Shown here one piece after another: positions 5,869-13,535 of a stretch of DNA of 13,881 bases. The stretch lies in NCBI GenBank assembly GCA_052032225.1, contig JBPEWY010000039.1:1-13881 (forward strand). The letters are read 5' to 3'. The translations under genes were made by a program, and so were the position numbers. Position 1 is the stretch's first letter. Every line of letters starts with the position of its first letter. The notes below the pieces were generated by a model, which was not told the origin of the DNA, made no database searches, and saw only the letters and a list, made by a program, of their open reading frames with translations. Source of the stretch: JBPEWY01 sp052032225 (GTDB lineage Bacteria > Bacteroidota > Bacteroidia > Flavobacteriales > Flavobacteriaceae).

Positions 5869-5933
5869 CTCTTTTATATAGTGTTGTTAGTGATAATATT
5901 ATGCTAACGATACGACTTTTGCCATATTGTTAC

Positions 5934-5965
5934 CAAAGATACTTTTTTTATAAAAAAAGCTCCAA
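5934..5965 (-). promoter_or_regulatory. Promoter of the coiled-coil protein gene
   Basis: On the minus strand, TTG (5963-5965, inside the GAPDH terminator hairpin), a 21-bp spacer and TATCTTTG (5934-5941) match the consensus. The leader would be about 60 bases. Confidence 0.55.
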
Positions 5966-5979
5966 CATTGTGGAGCTTT
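5945..5979 (-). terminator. Terminator of the GAPDH gene
   Basis: A 9-bp hairpin (AAAGCTCCA 5956-5964 with TGGAGCTTT 5971-5979) is followed on the minus strand by TTTTTTTATA. It lies about 20 bases after the GAPDH stop codon. Confidence 0.85.
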
Positions 5980-6000
5980 CTAAAATTAAGTTGTTTTATT

Positions 6001-7449
6001 TTAATAATATGTGTAGCGTCTAACTTTTGCAATATATTTTGCTAATCTGATTACTTGGTGAGAGTAACCGTATTCATTATCATACCAAATGTATAATACT
6101 ACGCTTTTACCGTCTCCGGATACTATGGTAGCTTTACTATCATAGATTGCAGGGGCCGATGTACCTACAATATCTGATGATACAAGCTCATTGCTTAACG
6201 AATATTTAATTTGTTCAACTAAATCGCCTTCAAGTGCATATTTTTTCACTATTTCGTTAATCTCTTCTTTGCTTGTTTGTTTGCCTACTTCTAAGTTAAG
6301 CACCACTAAAGATCCGTTAGGAACAGGAACTCTAATTGCATTAGAAGTTAGTTTACCCGTTAAAGAAGGTAAGGCTTTAGCAACGGCACTACCGGCACCG
6401 GTTTCTGTAATTACCATGTTTAAAGCTGCAGCTCTACCTCTACGGTACTTTTTGTGCATGTTATCTACCAAATTCTGGTCGTTAGTGTAAGCATGAATAG
6501 TTTCTAAATGCCCTTTAACAACACCTAAAGTATCTTCTACTACTTTTAAAATTGGTGTGATAGCATTGGTAGTACAAGAAGCTGCAGAGAAAATATTTAC
6601 TGTATCAGGATCGTAGTCTTTATGGTTTACACCATGAACAATGTTTGGGACACCTTTTCCGGGCGCTGTTAATAATACTTTAGCTACTCCTTTAGCTTTT
6701 AAATGGCGTCCTAATCCTTCTTCGTCTCTAAACGCTCCGGTATTATCTATTACTAAAGCATCATTAATACCATATTGTGTATAATCTATTTCTTCCGGTG
6801 CATTTGCCGTAATCATATGAACGGTTGTACCATTTATAATTAGGGCTTGGTTGTTAAAATCTGAAGCAACTGTACCGTGAAAATCACCATGAACAGAGTC
6901 GTTTCTGAGTAACGAAGCTCTTTTTTCTAAAATTTCTGGAGTAATAGTACCTCTTGTTACAATTGCACGTAGGCGTAATTGACTGCCTTTTCCGGTTTTT
7001 GCCATTAACTCGCGTGCCAGTAGTCTACCAATTCTACCAAAACCGTATAAAACAACATCTTTTGGCTGAATTTCGTTGCTATTGTTAGCATCAGAAAGTT
7101 TGTCTATTACAAAATCAGTAGCAGAATCGTATTTATTATCTTCTAAATGGTATTCGTAAGTAAGTTTACCAATATCTAATTTAGAAGGGGGTAAGTCAAT
7201 ATTTTTTATAGCTTGAGCAATCTCTACTGAATCAAAAATAGAAATTGGCTTTTGTACAAACTCACCTGCATATTCGTGCAGGTTTATAATTTCGCTTACG
7301 TTTCTGTCTATAAGTTGATTTCTAAAAAGAACAAGCTCTATGGCTTTGTCGTACCACAGGTCATTAACTATTTTAATGAACTCAATAGAGGCTTTTCGTC
7401 TGTCTGCCTGAAAAGCTAACTCTTTCTCGTAAATTTCGTTAGAAAGCAT
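6001..7449 (-). CDS. gap: Glyceraldehyde-3-phosphate dehydrogenase, long form
   Basis: This enzyme interconverts glyceraldehyde 3-phosphate and 1,3-bisphosphoglycerate in glycolysis and gluconeogenesis. At 482 residues it carries an N-terminal extension of about 130 residues that is absent from the usual 330-residue enzyme; I recall this long form as common in Bacteroidetes. The dinucleotide-binding motif GFGRIGR is at 136-142. The catalytic Cys292 is in SAASCTTNAITP, and the partner His319 is in HAYTNDQ. The Asp that follows the second strand in NAD-specific enzymes is missing: the equivalent stretch reads LRAIVTRG (160-167), so NADP use and a biosynthetic role are possible. Its -7 element is at 7486-7493 and a terminator follows, suggesting a single-gene unit. 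Confidence 0.95.
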   Translation of the reverse strand: MLSNEIYEKELAFQADRRKASIEFIKIVNDLWYDKAIELVLFRNQLIDRNVSEIINLHEYAGEFVQKPISIFDSVEIAQAIKNIDLPPSKLDIGKLTYEYHLEDNKYDSATDFVIDKLSDANNSNEIQPKDVVLYGFGRIGRLLARELMAKTGKGSQLRLRAIVTRGTITPEILEKRASLLRNDSVHGDFHGTVASDFNNQALIINGTTVHMITANAPEEIDYTQYGINDALVIDNTGAFRDEEGLGRHLKAKGVAKVLLTAPGKGVPNIVHGVNHKDYDPDTVNIFSAASCTTNAITPILKVVEDTLGVVKGHLETIHAYTNDQNLVDNMHKKYRRGRAAALNMVITETGAGSAVAKALPSLTGKLTSNAIRVPVPNGSLVVLNLEVGKQTSKEEINEIVKKYALEGDLVEQIKYSLSNELVSSDIVGTSAPAIYDSKATIVSGDGKSVVLYIWYDNEYGYSHQVIRLAKYIAKVRRYTYY

Positions 7450-7485
7450 TAGTATGAAAGTTTAAGTTGTGTTTTTATTTTGCCG

Positions 7486-7493
7486 CAAAAGTA
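7486..7493 (-). promoter_or_regulatory. Probable -7 element of the GAPDH gene
   Basis: TACTTTTG on the minus strand fits TAnnTTTG and lies 37 bases before the start codon. No TTG occurs at the expected -33 position. An 8-bp palindrome, AAACGTTT (7502-7509), lies in the spacer and could be an operator. Confidence 0.45.
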
Positions 7494-7520
7494 TAATTTT
7501 CAAACGTTTTCGTAAAGAAA

Positions 7521-7558
7521 AAAGTAAAAAATAAAGCCCTCTTAAGCAAGAGGGCTTT
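7521..7558 (-). terminator. Terminator of the HtrA-type protease gene
   Basis: A perfect 11-bp hairpin (AAAGCCCTCTT 7533-7543 with AAGAGGGCTTT 7548-7558, loop AAGC) is followed on the minus strand by TTTATTTTTTACTTTTTT. Confidence 0.85.
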
Positions 7559-7582
7559 TATGGTATTTAAGAGTAAGGTTGA

Positions 7583-8983
7583 TTACTGAAAAATATAACG
7601 TTCTATTTCTCCTGAAGGGCTTACAACTATGAGCTTATACATGTTTTCTTTAGTTTGTAAAAACGCCTCAACATCATTTATGTTTGTTATTTTATAGTCG
7701 TTTATTTGAATTACCAAATAACCCTCTGTAATGCCCATTCTACTAAATTGTGGGTTACGGTTACCTGTAACTTTAACACCCTCTTTTATTTTGTATTTAG
7801 CTTTATCAGCATTAGTTAAGTTTTTTAGCTGTAAACCGTACAGACTGGTAAAAGTTAGTACTTTTTTAGATAAAGTAACGGGTACAGTTTTGTATTTACC
7901 ATTTCTTAAAATAGTTACCTGAACCACGTCGTTAGGACGTTTAGATTTTAGGTAACCCGCCATATCAGAAAATTTATTGATGGTTACATTGTCTATTTTC
8001 TTAATAATATCACCTTCTTTTAAACCTGCTTTTTCAGCACCAGAATTTTCTTCTACAGCGCCAATATAAAATCCTTGGGTTTCTTTTATTTTAAGAGCTT
8101 CTGCAACAACAGAGTTTAGACCATTACCGCTAACACCAAGCATCCCTTCTTGCACATCGCCATACTCCATTATGTCTTCTACAACTTTTCTAGCTATATT
8201 GCTTGGTACAGCAAAAGAGTATCCAATGTAAGAGCCGGTTTGCGAAGTTATTGCAGTATTTATGCCAATTAGCTCGCCTCTAACATTAACAAGTGCACCG
8301 CCACTATTACCGGGGTTTACAGCAGCATCTGTTTGGATGAACGATTGGTTAATTCTGTCGTTAGGATTTAAATCTCTTGATTTTGCGCTAACTATACCGG
8401 CAGTAACAGTAGATGTTAAATTAAACGGGTTACCGACAGCTAATACCCATTCTCCAATTTTAGTATTATCAGAATCTCCAAAAGTTATATACGGAAAATC
8501 TTCGTTGGCATCTACTTTAAGAAGAGCTATATCTGTTTCGGGGTCTGTACCAACTAAACTTGCTTTAAACGTTTTATTATCGTTGGTTGTTATTTCTATT
8601 TCAGAAGCATTTTCAATTACATGGTTATTAGTAATAATATATCCGTCGGGAGAAATTATTACACCAGAACCGGTACCAATTCTGGCTTGTGGTCTTGTTC
8701 TACCATAGAAAAAATCCATAATAGTAACCGGAGCAGAAGCAATAGACACGTTTTTAACATGCACAACAGCATTAACAGTAGCCTCTGCTGCAGCTACAAA
8801 GTCAACATTTTCTGTAGCAGTTATATTGTTGTTTATAGGGAATGAAGTTGTTGTTTTTACAAAATTTGGTTGGTTGCTGGCTGCAACCACAGTTACAGGT
8901 TTTTCAAAAAACAATTTATAAGTACCTAAAGTTAGTGCTCCAGCTAAAACGGCTAATATTAAAAGGCTCCCAAATCTTTTCAT
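7583..8983 (-). CDS. htrA: HtrA/DegP-family periplasmic serine protease
   Basis: This is a periplasmic protease-chaperone that degrades or refolds damaged envelope proteins. The 466-residue product begins with a signal anchor or signal peptide (residues 5-20). The trypsin-like domain (about 62-270) has a full catalytic triad: His121 in ITNNHVIENA, Asp151 in ETDIALLKV and Ser227 in NPGNSGGAL. Two PDZ domains follow (about 278-365 and 380-460). Length and order match the DegP/DegQ group. The gene faces away from dapF across a 133-bp gap. I see no strong primary-type promoter, so control by an alternative stress sigma factor is possible, though not shown. Whether it corresponds to DegP, DegQ or DegS by function cannot be told; two PDZ domains argue against DegS. 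Confidence 0.95.
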   Translation of the reverse strand: MKRFGSLLILAVLAGALTLGTYKLFFEKPVTVVAASNQPNFVKTTTSFPINNNITATENVDFVAAAEATVNAVVHVKNVSIASAPVTIMDFFYGRTRPQARIGTGSGVIISPDGYIITNNHVIENASEIEITTNDNKTFKASLVGTDPETDIALLKVDANEDFPYITFGDSDNTKIGEWVLAVGNPFNLTSTVTAGIVSAKSRDLNPNDRINQSFIQTDAAVNPGNSGGALVNVRGELIGINTAITSQTGSYIGYSFAVPSNIARKVVEDIMEYGDVQEGMLGVSGNGLNSVVAEALKIKETQGFYIGAVEENSGAEKAGLKEGDIIKKIDNVTINKFSDMAGYLKSKRPNDVVQVTILRNGKYKTVPVTLSKKVLTFTSLYGLQLKNLTNADKAKYKIKEGVKVTGNRNPQFSRMGITEGYLVIQINDYKITNINDVEAFLQTKENMYKLIVVSPSGEIERYIFQ

Positions 8984-9091
8984 AACAGTTGTTTTTGCTT
9001 TTGTGAAATTAACACCTAAAATTAGTCCATTATTATGTTATATACATAACTTTAACGCCTGTTTAACATCGCATAATGCTAAGCATAATAG

Positions 9092-9099
9092 TATATTTG
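9092..9099 (+). promoter_or_regulatory. Probable -7 element for the dapF operon
   Basis: TATATTTG fits TAnnTTTG and lies 17 bases before the dapF start codon. No TTG occurs at the expected -33 position. Upstream, GCATAAT occurs twice in direct orientation (9071-9077 and 9083-9089), spaced 12 bp start to start, which could be a regulator site. Confidence 0.45.
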
Positions 9100-9116
9100 C
9101 ACATATTAATTTTACA

Positions 9117-9899
9117 ATGGCCATTACCTTTTATAAATATCAAGGAACCGGTAACGACTTTATTATAATAGATAACAGGCAGTTAGTGTTTCCCAAAAAT
9201 AATACCAAATTAATTGCGGACCTTTGTGACAGAAAATTTGGCATAGGAGCAGATGGTTTAATTTTATTGGAAAATGACGATTCGGCAGATTTTAAAATGA
9301 TTTATTTTAACTCAGATGGTAATCAGAGTACCATGTGTGGTAATGGGGGTAGATGTATTGTTGCATTCGCAAAAAAATTAGGAATTATACAATCTAAAAC
9401 GCGTTTTACAGCCATAGATGGTATTCACGATGCTACAATAGATTTTAAAGATAATGTAGCCTTAAAAATGCAAGATGTTACAGAGGTTAAAACAATGAGC
9501 CCTACAGAAGTGTTTTTAGATACCGGATCGCCTCATCATATAGTTGTATGTAAATCTTTAAACGATTTAGATGTTGTAAAACAAGGCGCTAATATTAGGT
9601 ATAATGTTTATGGGGAAGCCGGATGCAATGTTAATTTTGTAGCGCAACAATCAGAAAACGTTTTTAAGGTTAGAACTTATGAGAGAGGAGTAGAAAACGA
9701 AACGCTTTCTTGTGGCACCGGAGTTACAGCTGTTGCCATAGCTATGCACCATTTAAATTATACAGATAAAAACAAAGTTGTGTTAACAACCTTAGGAGGA
9801 GATTTATCTGTTAGCTTTGTTGCAAACAACAAACAGTATAAAGAGGTTTTTTTAACCGGTCCGGCAACATTTGTGTTTAAAGGAGAGGTATCATGGTAA
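9117..9899 (+). CDS. dapF: Diaminopimelate epimerase
   Basis: DapF converts LL- to meso-diaminopimelate, which supplies lysine synthesis and peptidoglycan cross-links. The 260-residue product has the N-terminal motif YKYQGTGNDFIIIDNR and both catalytic cysteines: Cys74 in STMCGNGGRC and Cys199 in ETLSCGTGVTA. The frame stays open back to an ATG at 9003, but that extension reads as non-coding and contains the -7 element at 9092-9099. The family starts at the chosen ATG. The last seven bases overlap the next gene, so the two are translationally coupled. The operon dapF, GNAT, mltG links precursor supply to glycan-strand cutting. Confidence 0.97.
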   Translation: MAITFYKYQGTGNDFIIIDNRQLVFPKNNTKLIADLCDRKFGIGADGLILLENDDSADFKMIYFNSDGNQSTMCGNGGRCIVAFAKKLGIIQSKTRFTAIDGIHDATIDFKDNVALKMQDVTEVKTMSPTEVFLDTGSPHHIVVCKSLNDLDVVKQGANIRYNVYGEAGCNVNFVAQQSENVFKVRTYERGVENETLSCGTGVTAVAIAMHHLNYTDKNKVVLTTLGGDLSVSFVANNKQYKEVFLTGPATFVFKGEVSW

Positions 9900-10426
9900 C
9901 GCTTAAAGGAGAAATAATTTATTTAAGAGCATTAGAGCCTAAAGATTTAGATTTTCTATACGAATTAGAGAACGATGAAAATATTTGGGAAATAAGCGAA
10001 ACCGTAACTCCATACTCCAAGTTAGTTTTAAAAAACTATTTAAAAAACAGCCAACAAGATATTTACCAAGTAAAACAGCTTAGATTAGCAATTTGCAATA
10101 AGCAACATACAATAGTTGGGTTAATAGATTTGTTTGATTTTAACCCAACACACAAAAGAGCAGGGGTAGGTATTATAATTAAAGAAGAATCTAGTAGAGG
10201 TAAAGGTTATGGAACAGAAGCGCTTAAATTACTAATAAATTATGCCTTTACCCATTTGCAATTACATCAAATATATGCCAATATTATGGCGCATAATACG
10301 CCTAGCATAAAGCTTTTTACAAAATTAGGTTTTAAAGAAGTTGGTGTAAAAAAAGAGTGGAGATTTGTAAACGGAACGTATAAAGACGAAATATTATATC
10401 AATTAATTAATCATGTACATTCGTAA
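9893..10426 (+). CDS. GNAT family N-acetyltransferase (RimJ/RimL/SpeG-like)
   Basis: The 177-residue product has the layout of the RimJ/RimL branch of GNAT enzymes: an N-terminal LRALEPKDLDFLYELENDENIWEI stretch, a central strand GVGIIIKEE and the acetyl-CoA loop SRGKGYGTEALKLL (101-114), then AHNTPSIKLFTKLGFKEVG near the C-terminus. Likely substrates are a protein N-terminus or a polyamine such as spermidine; the sequence does not decide. It overlaps dapF by seven bases and mltG by 14 bases, so it belongs to one transcriptional unit. A link to cell-wall metabolism rests only on this placement. Confidence 0.9.
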   Translation: MVTLKGEIIYLRALEPKDLDFLYELENDENIWEISETVTPYSKLVLKNYLKNSQQDIYQVKQLRLAICNKQHTIVGLIDLFDFNPTHKRAGVGIIIKEESSRGKGYGTEALKLLINYAFTHLQLHQIYANIMAHNTPSIKLFTKLGFKEVGVKKEWRFVNGTYKDEILYQLINHVHS

Positions 10427-11456
10427 AATTGTTATTGCTATACTTTTAATTGGGTTGGTAGTTGGTGCTGTAATTACATATTCTATTTACACAGCTATAT
10501 TTTCGCCAAACACAGCTTTTAATAATGATAAAGCTTATGTGTATGTTAAAACAGGCAGTACTTTTAATAATGTAAAAGAAAGCATTGCTCCGCTTTTAAA
10601 AGATGTAGAAAGTTTTGAGCTTGTTGCCCAAAAAAAGGGATATGTTAACAATGTAAAGGCAGGTAGATTTGAGATTGTAAAAGGCATGAATAATAATGAG
10701 ATTATAAATGCCTTACGTAGTAAAAATGTGCCTATCAGGATTTCGTTTAATAACCAAGAAACATTACCCAAACTTGCAGCAAGAATAGCAAATCAAATAG
10801 AAGCAGATAGTGCCTCGTTAATGCAAACCTTTTTAGACTCTGCTTTCTTATCTGCCAATAAATTTACACCTAAAACAGCCCTGGCAATGTATGTGCCGAA
10901 CACATACGAGTTTTTTTGGAATACCTCTGCCGAAGAGTTTAGAGATAGAATGCTAAAAGAATACAACAGGTTTTGGAATGAAAAGAGAATGGAAAAAGCT
11001 GCTGCAATTGGCTTAACACCATTACAAGTTATAACCTTAGCATCTATAGTGCATGAAGAAACTGTAAAAATAGATGAGCGACCCAGAGTAGCAGGAGTTT
11101 ACTTAAACCGATTAAAAAGAGGAATGCTATTACAAGCAGATCCTACGGTTATATATGCATTAAAAGAGCAATTAAAAAATCACGATACAATTATAAAAAG
11201 AGTTTTATACAAAGATTTAGAGATTAACTCACCATACAATACCTATAAGTTTTCCGGATTGCCACCCGGTCCTATAGCAATGCCGGATATCTCTGCTATA
11301 GATGCTGTGTTAAACCCAGAAAAGCATAATTACTTGTATTTTGTTGCCGATGTAGAGCGACCGGGATATCATAAATTTGCTAAAACTTTGCGTGAACATA
11401 ACATTAATAAGCAGGCTTACATACGCTGGATTAATCGCCAAAAAATTACTCGATAG
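10413..11456 (+). CDS. mltG: Endolytic murein transglycosylase
   Basis: MltG (YceG family) cuts nascent peptidoglycan strands near the membrane and is thought to set their length. The 347-residue product has one N-terminal membrane anchor (about residues 5-27), a LysM-like region, and the YceG catalytic domain. The signature LASIVHEETVKIDERPRVAGVYLNRL (209-234) contains Glu216, aligned to the catalytic Glu218 of E. coli, followed by LLQADPTVIYAL and SPYNTYKFSGLPPGPIAMP. The C-terminal LYFVADVERPGYHKFAKTLREHN is also typical. It overlaps the acetyltransferase gene by 14 bases in a different frame. Nothing is missing compared with the family. Confidence 0.96.
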   Translation: MYIRKIVIAILLIGLVVGAVITYSIYTAIFSPNTAFNNDKAYVYVKTGSTFNNVKESIAPLLKDVESFELVAQKKGYVNNVKAGRFEIVKGMNNNEIINALRSKNVPIRISFNNQETLPKLAARIANQIEADSASLMQTFLDSAFLSANKFTPKTALAMYVPNTYEFFWNTSAEEFRDRMLKEYNRFWNEKRMEKAAAIGLTPLQVITLASIVHEETVKIDERPRVAGVYLNRLKRGMLLQADPTVIYALKEQLKNHDTIIKRVLYKDLEINSPYNTYKFSGLPPGPIAMPDISAIDAVLNPEKHNYLYFVADVERPGYHKFAKTLREHNINKQAYIRWINRQKITR

Positions 11457-11529
11457 CCTTAAAATACTATGGTTTTAACCCTTTTAACAGTAGTTTAACT
11501 CCTTAATTTTCAGAATTAAAAAAAAATCG

Positions 11530-11537
11530 TAAATTTG
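11530..11537 (+). promoter_or_regulatory. Probable -7 element of the lysozyme-like gene
   Basis: TAAATTTG fits TAnnTTTG and lies 57 bases before the start codon. The expected -33 position reads TTT rather than TTG. The leader contains a small hairpin, GCCTT-TTT-AAGGC (11557-11569). Confidence 0.45.
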
Positions 11538-11594
11538 CAGGCTCAAATTTTAAGCTGCCTTTTTAAGGCGTAAGTCTTAAAGAAATTACATTAT

Positions 11595-12230
11595 ATGAGA
11601 AGAAGCATAATTATTTTATGCCCCCTAATCATTCTAGTACTATTACTGAGTTTAGGTTTTACCTCAACAAAAAAAACCGCAAACGTTCCTGAAAATCTTG
11701 TTGTAACAGAACCGGTAGTATTTACTGTTCCTGAAACTGATTCTATAGAAAACTCAGGTTTTGTAATTACTCCGTTTACCGGAAAAACCTTTGTTGGTTT
11801 TAAAGAGGCTTTAGGGTTTAAAGAATCTCAAGGAGATTATTTTGTAATAAACCAACTAGGTTACTTAGGTAAATACCAATTTGGGGCTTCTACTTTAGAG
11901 ATGATAGGAGTGTATAACGTTAAAAAGTTTTTAAACTCTCCAAAGCTTCAAGAGAAAGCCTTTATAGCTAATACTGCCAGAAATAAGTGGATTTTACGTA
12001 AATACATTAAGCAGTATGTTGGTAAAAAAATAAACGGAATAAAAATTACAGAGTCTGGGATCTTAGCAGCAGCACATTTAGCTGGAGCCGGTAACGTAAA
12101 AAAATATTTGCGTTCCGGAGGTGCATATAACTTTGAAGATGGTAATGGGGCTACTATTCAGTATTATATGAAGAAATTTTCAGGATACGACACCTCAAAT
12201 ATTAAACCAGACAGAAAAGCTAAAATTTAA
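11595..12230 (+). CDS. Exported lysozyme-like protein, probable lytic transglycosylase
   Basis: The 211-residue product has an N-terminal signal peptide or anchor (residues 4-22), a low-complexity linker rich in V, T and E (25-55) and a C-terminal globular domain (about 65-195). The phrase LGFKESQGDYFVINQLGYLGKYQFG (73-97) resembles the ESxGxY start of lytic transglycosylases, with Glu77 as the probable catalytic residue and Gly-Tyr-Gln-Phe as the second motif. AAAHLAGAGNVKKYL (158-172) fits the helix that closes the lysozyme fold. I recall relatives named peptidoglycan-binding protein LysM, but no LysM repeat is visible. It follows mltG by 138 bp and probably has its own promoter. A terminator follows. 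Confidence 0.75.
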   Translation: MRRSIIILCPLIILVLLLSLGFTSTKKTANVPENLVVTEPVVFTVPETDSIENSGFVITPFTGKTFVGFKEALGFKESQGDYFVINQLGYLGKYQFGASTLEMIGVYNVKKFLNSPKLQEKAFIANTARNKWILRKYIKQYVGKKINGIKITESGILAAAHLAGAGNVKKYLRSGGAYNFEDGNGATIQYYMKKFSGYDTSNIKPDRKAKI

Positions 12231-12260
12231 GGACACATAAATTAGATTATAAGTACAACA

Positions 12261-12293
12261 AAAAACCTCAAGAATTACTCTTGAGGTTTTTTT
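12261..12293. terminator. Bidirectional terminator between converging genes
   Basis: A perfect 8-bp hairpin (CCTCAAGA 12266-12273 with TCTTGAGG 12279-12286) has A residues before it and T residues after it. It can serve both the lysozyme-like gene (plus) and the methyltransferase gene (minus). Confidence 0.9.
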
Positions 12294-13005
12294 ATTGTGC
12301 TTGTATAATAAATATTGTTGGGATTTTATGCAGATTAACAGTTGTTTTCTTCCAACCGGCAATAGGTTTAGTTTCTATAAATTCGTCTGGTGTTGTAATG
12401 TTGGCCGCTACACAAAGTTGTGTTTTGGGGTTAAGTGTAGCTAATAAATCGGCCAGTAATTTATCATTTCTGTAAGGGGTTTCAATAAATAATTGTGCTT
12501 GGTTGAGTTCTCTTGACCTTTTTTCGAGTGCTTTAATCTCTTTTCTTCGCTCGCTTTTATCAATAGGTAAATACCCGTTAAAAGCAAATTGTTGTCCGTT
12601 TAATCCACTTGCCATAAGTGCTAATACAATAGAAGACGGACCAACCATTGGTACAACTTTTATGTTTTTTTGATGTGCAAGCTTAACCACATCGGCACCG
12701 GGATCTGCAATACCGGGACAACCGGCTTCAGAGAGTAATCCTACATCATGCCCTTTAAGAATCGGCTCTATAAGTGATTGGATTTCTAACTCGCTGGTAT
12801 ATTTGTTAAGTGTTTCTATAATTAGATTTTTTTGAGGTTTGTTAGGAGTGATCTTTTTTATAAACCTCCGAGCCGTTTTCTCGTTCTCTACTATGTAATA
12901 ATTAATGTGTTCTATTGCTTTTTTAATAGAGATGGGTAAAACCTCTAAAGGGGCAGTGTCTCCTAATGTGGTAGGAATTAAATATAAAGTTCCTGGCTTG
13001 TGCAT
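12292..13005 (-). CDS. RsmI-like SAM-dependent methyltransferase (tetrapyrrole methylase family)
   Basis: The 237-residue product belongs to the tetrapyrrole methylase superfamily and resembles RsmI, which 2'-O-methylates C1402 of 16S rRNA. GTLYLIPTTLGD (5-16) and LLSEAGCPGIADPGADVVKLA (94-114), the counterpart of the RsmI stretch ending SDPG, form the SAM and substrate pocket. VPMVGPSSIVLALMASGL (127-144) and FIETPYRN (182-189) are also family features. The protein is shorter than classical RsmI (about 280 residues) and lacks its C-terminal part. I recall Bacteroidetes carrying this short version alongside a true RsmI, so the target may differ. It lies 57 bases after the phosphatase gene on the same strand. 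Confidence 0.88.
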   Translation of the reverse strand: MHKPGTLYLIPTTLGDTAPLEVLPISIKKAIEHINYYIVENEKTARRFIKKITPNKPQKNLIIETLNKYTSELEIQSLIEPILKGHDVGLLSEAGCPGIADPGADVVKLAHQKNIKVVPMVGPSSIVLALMASGLNGQQFAFNGYLPIDKSERRKEIKALEKRSRELNQAQLFIETPYRNDKLLADLLATLNPKTQLCVAANITTPDEFIETKPIAGWKKTTVNLHKIPTIFIIQAQ

Positions 13006-13062
13006 ACTTCTTTATAAAGAGCAGTAAAGCTACAAAAAAGTAAGGTTATGAAATTATTAGAT

Positions 13063-13533
13063 TTAAGAAAAGCTTTTTTCTGTTAGGTTTTTGGCTATTT
13101 CATCGCAGGCTTTGTCTAATAATGAATACACATTTTCAAAACCTTGCTCGCCACCATAATAAGGATCTGGAACTTCTAAATTTTTACCCGGAAAAACTTC
13201 TTCAAGTATAAGCTTTACCTTTTTTTTATGCTCAGGAGATTTAGCTAGTGCAATAACATTTTGGTAATTGCTTTTATCCATCACATAGATGTAATCAAAG
13301 GTGTCAAAATCAGTAACAGAAAACTTTCTTGCGCGCTGTTTAGTTAAGTCTATTCCATATTTTTTGGCAACTTTTATTGAGCGCTCATCCGGCAATTCGC
13401 CTACATGATAAGCAGCAGTACCGGCAGAGTCTACGGTAATAGCGTTATTATCTACCTTGCTTTCAAGTATGCCTTGCGCCAAGGGCGATCGGCATATGTT
13501 TCCTAAACACACCATTAATACTTTGGTCTGCAT
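13063..13533 (-). CDS. Low-molecular-weight protein-tyrosine phosphatase
   Basis: The 156-residue product removes phosphate from phosphotyrosine. The phosphate-binding loop CLGNICRSP holds the nucleophile Cys9 and Arg15, and the general acid Asp123 lies in VPDPYYGG. AHVGELPDERS-like sequence (42-52) and the length fit the family. In some bacteria such enzymes act on tyrosine kinases that control capsule export, but no such kinase or export gene is near here. The start codon is only two bases after the dnaA stop codon, so it is very likely co-transcribed and translationally coupled with dnaA. I see no truncation or lost residue. Confidence 0.95.
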   Translation of the reverse strand: MQTKVLMVCLGNICRSPLAQGILESKVDNNAITVDSAGTAAYHVGELPDERSIKVAKKYGIDLTKQRARKFSVTDFDTFDYIYVMDKSNYQNVIALAKSPEHKKKVKLILEEVFPGKNLEVPDPYYGGEQGFENVYSLLDKACDEIAKNLTEKSFS

Positions 13534-13535
13534 GC

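Noticed and set aside
8262..8845. Plus-strand open frames opposite the HtrA-type protease gene
   Set aside because: They are antisense to the conserved catalytic domain and have no motif or start signal of their own.
9003..9116. An upstream start for dapF adding 38 residues
   Set aside because: The extension contains the -7 element at 9092-9099, and the DapF family begins close to the internal Met.
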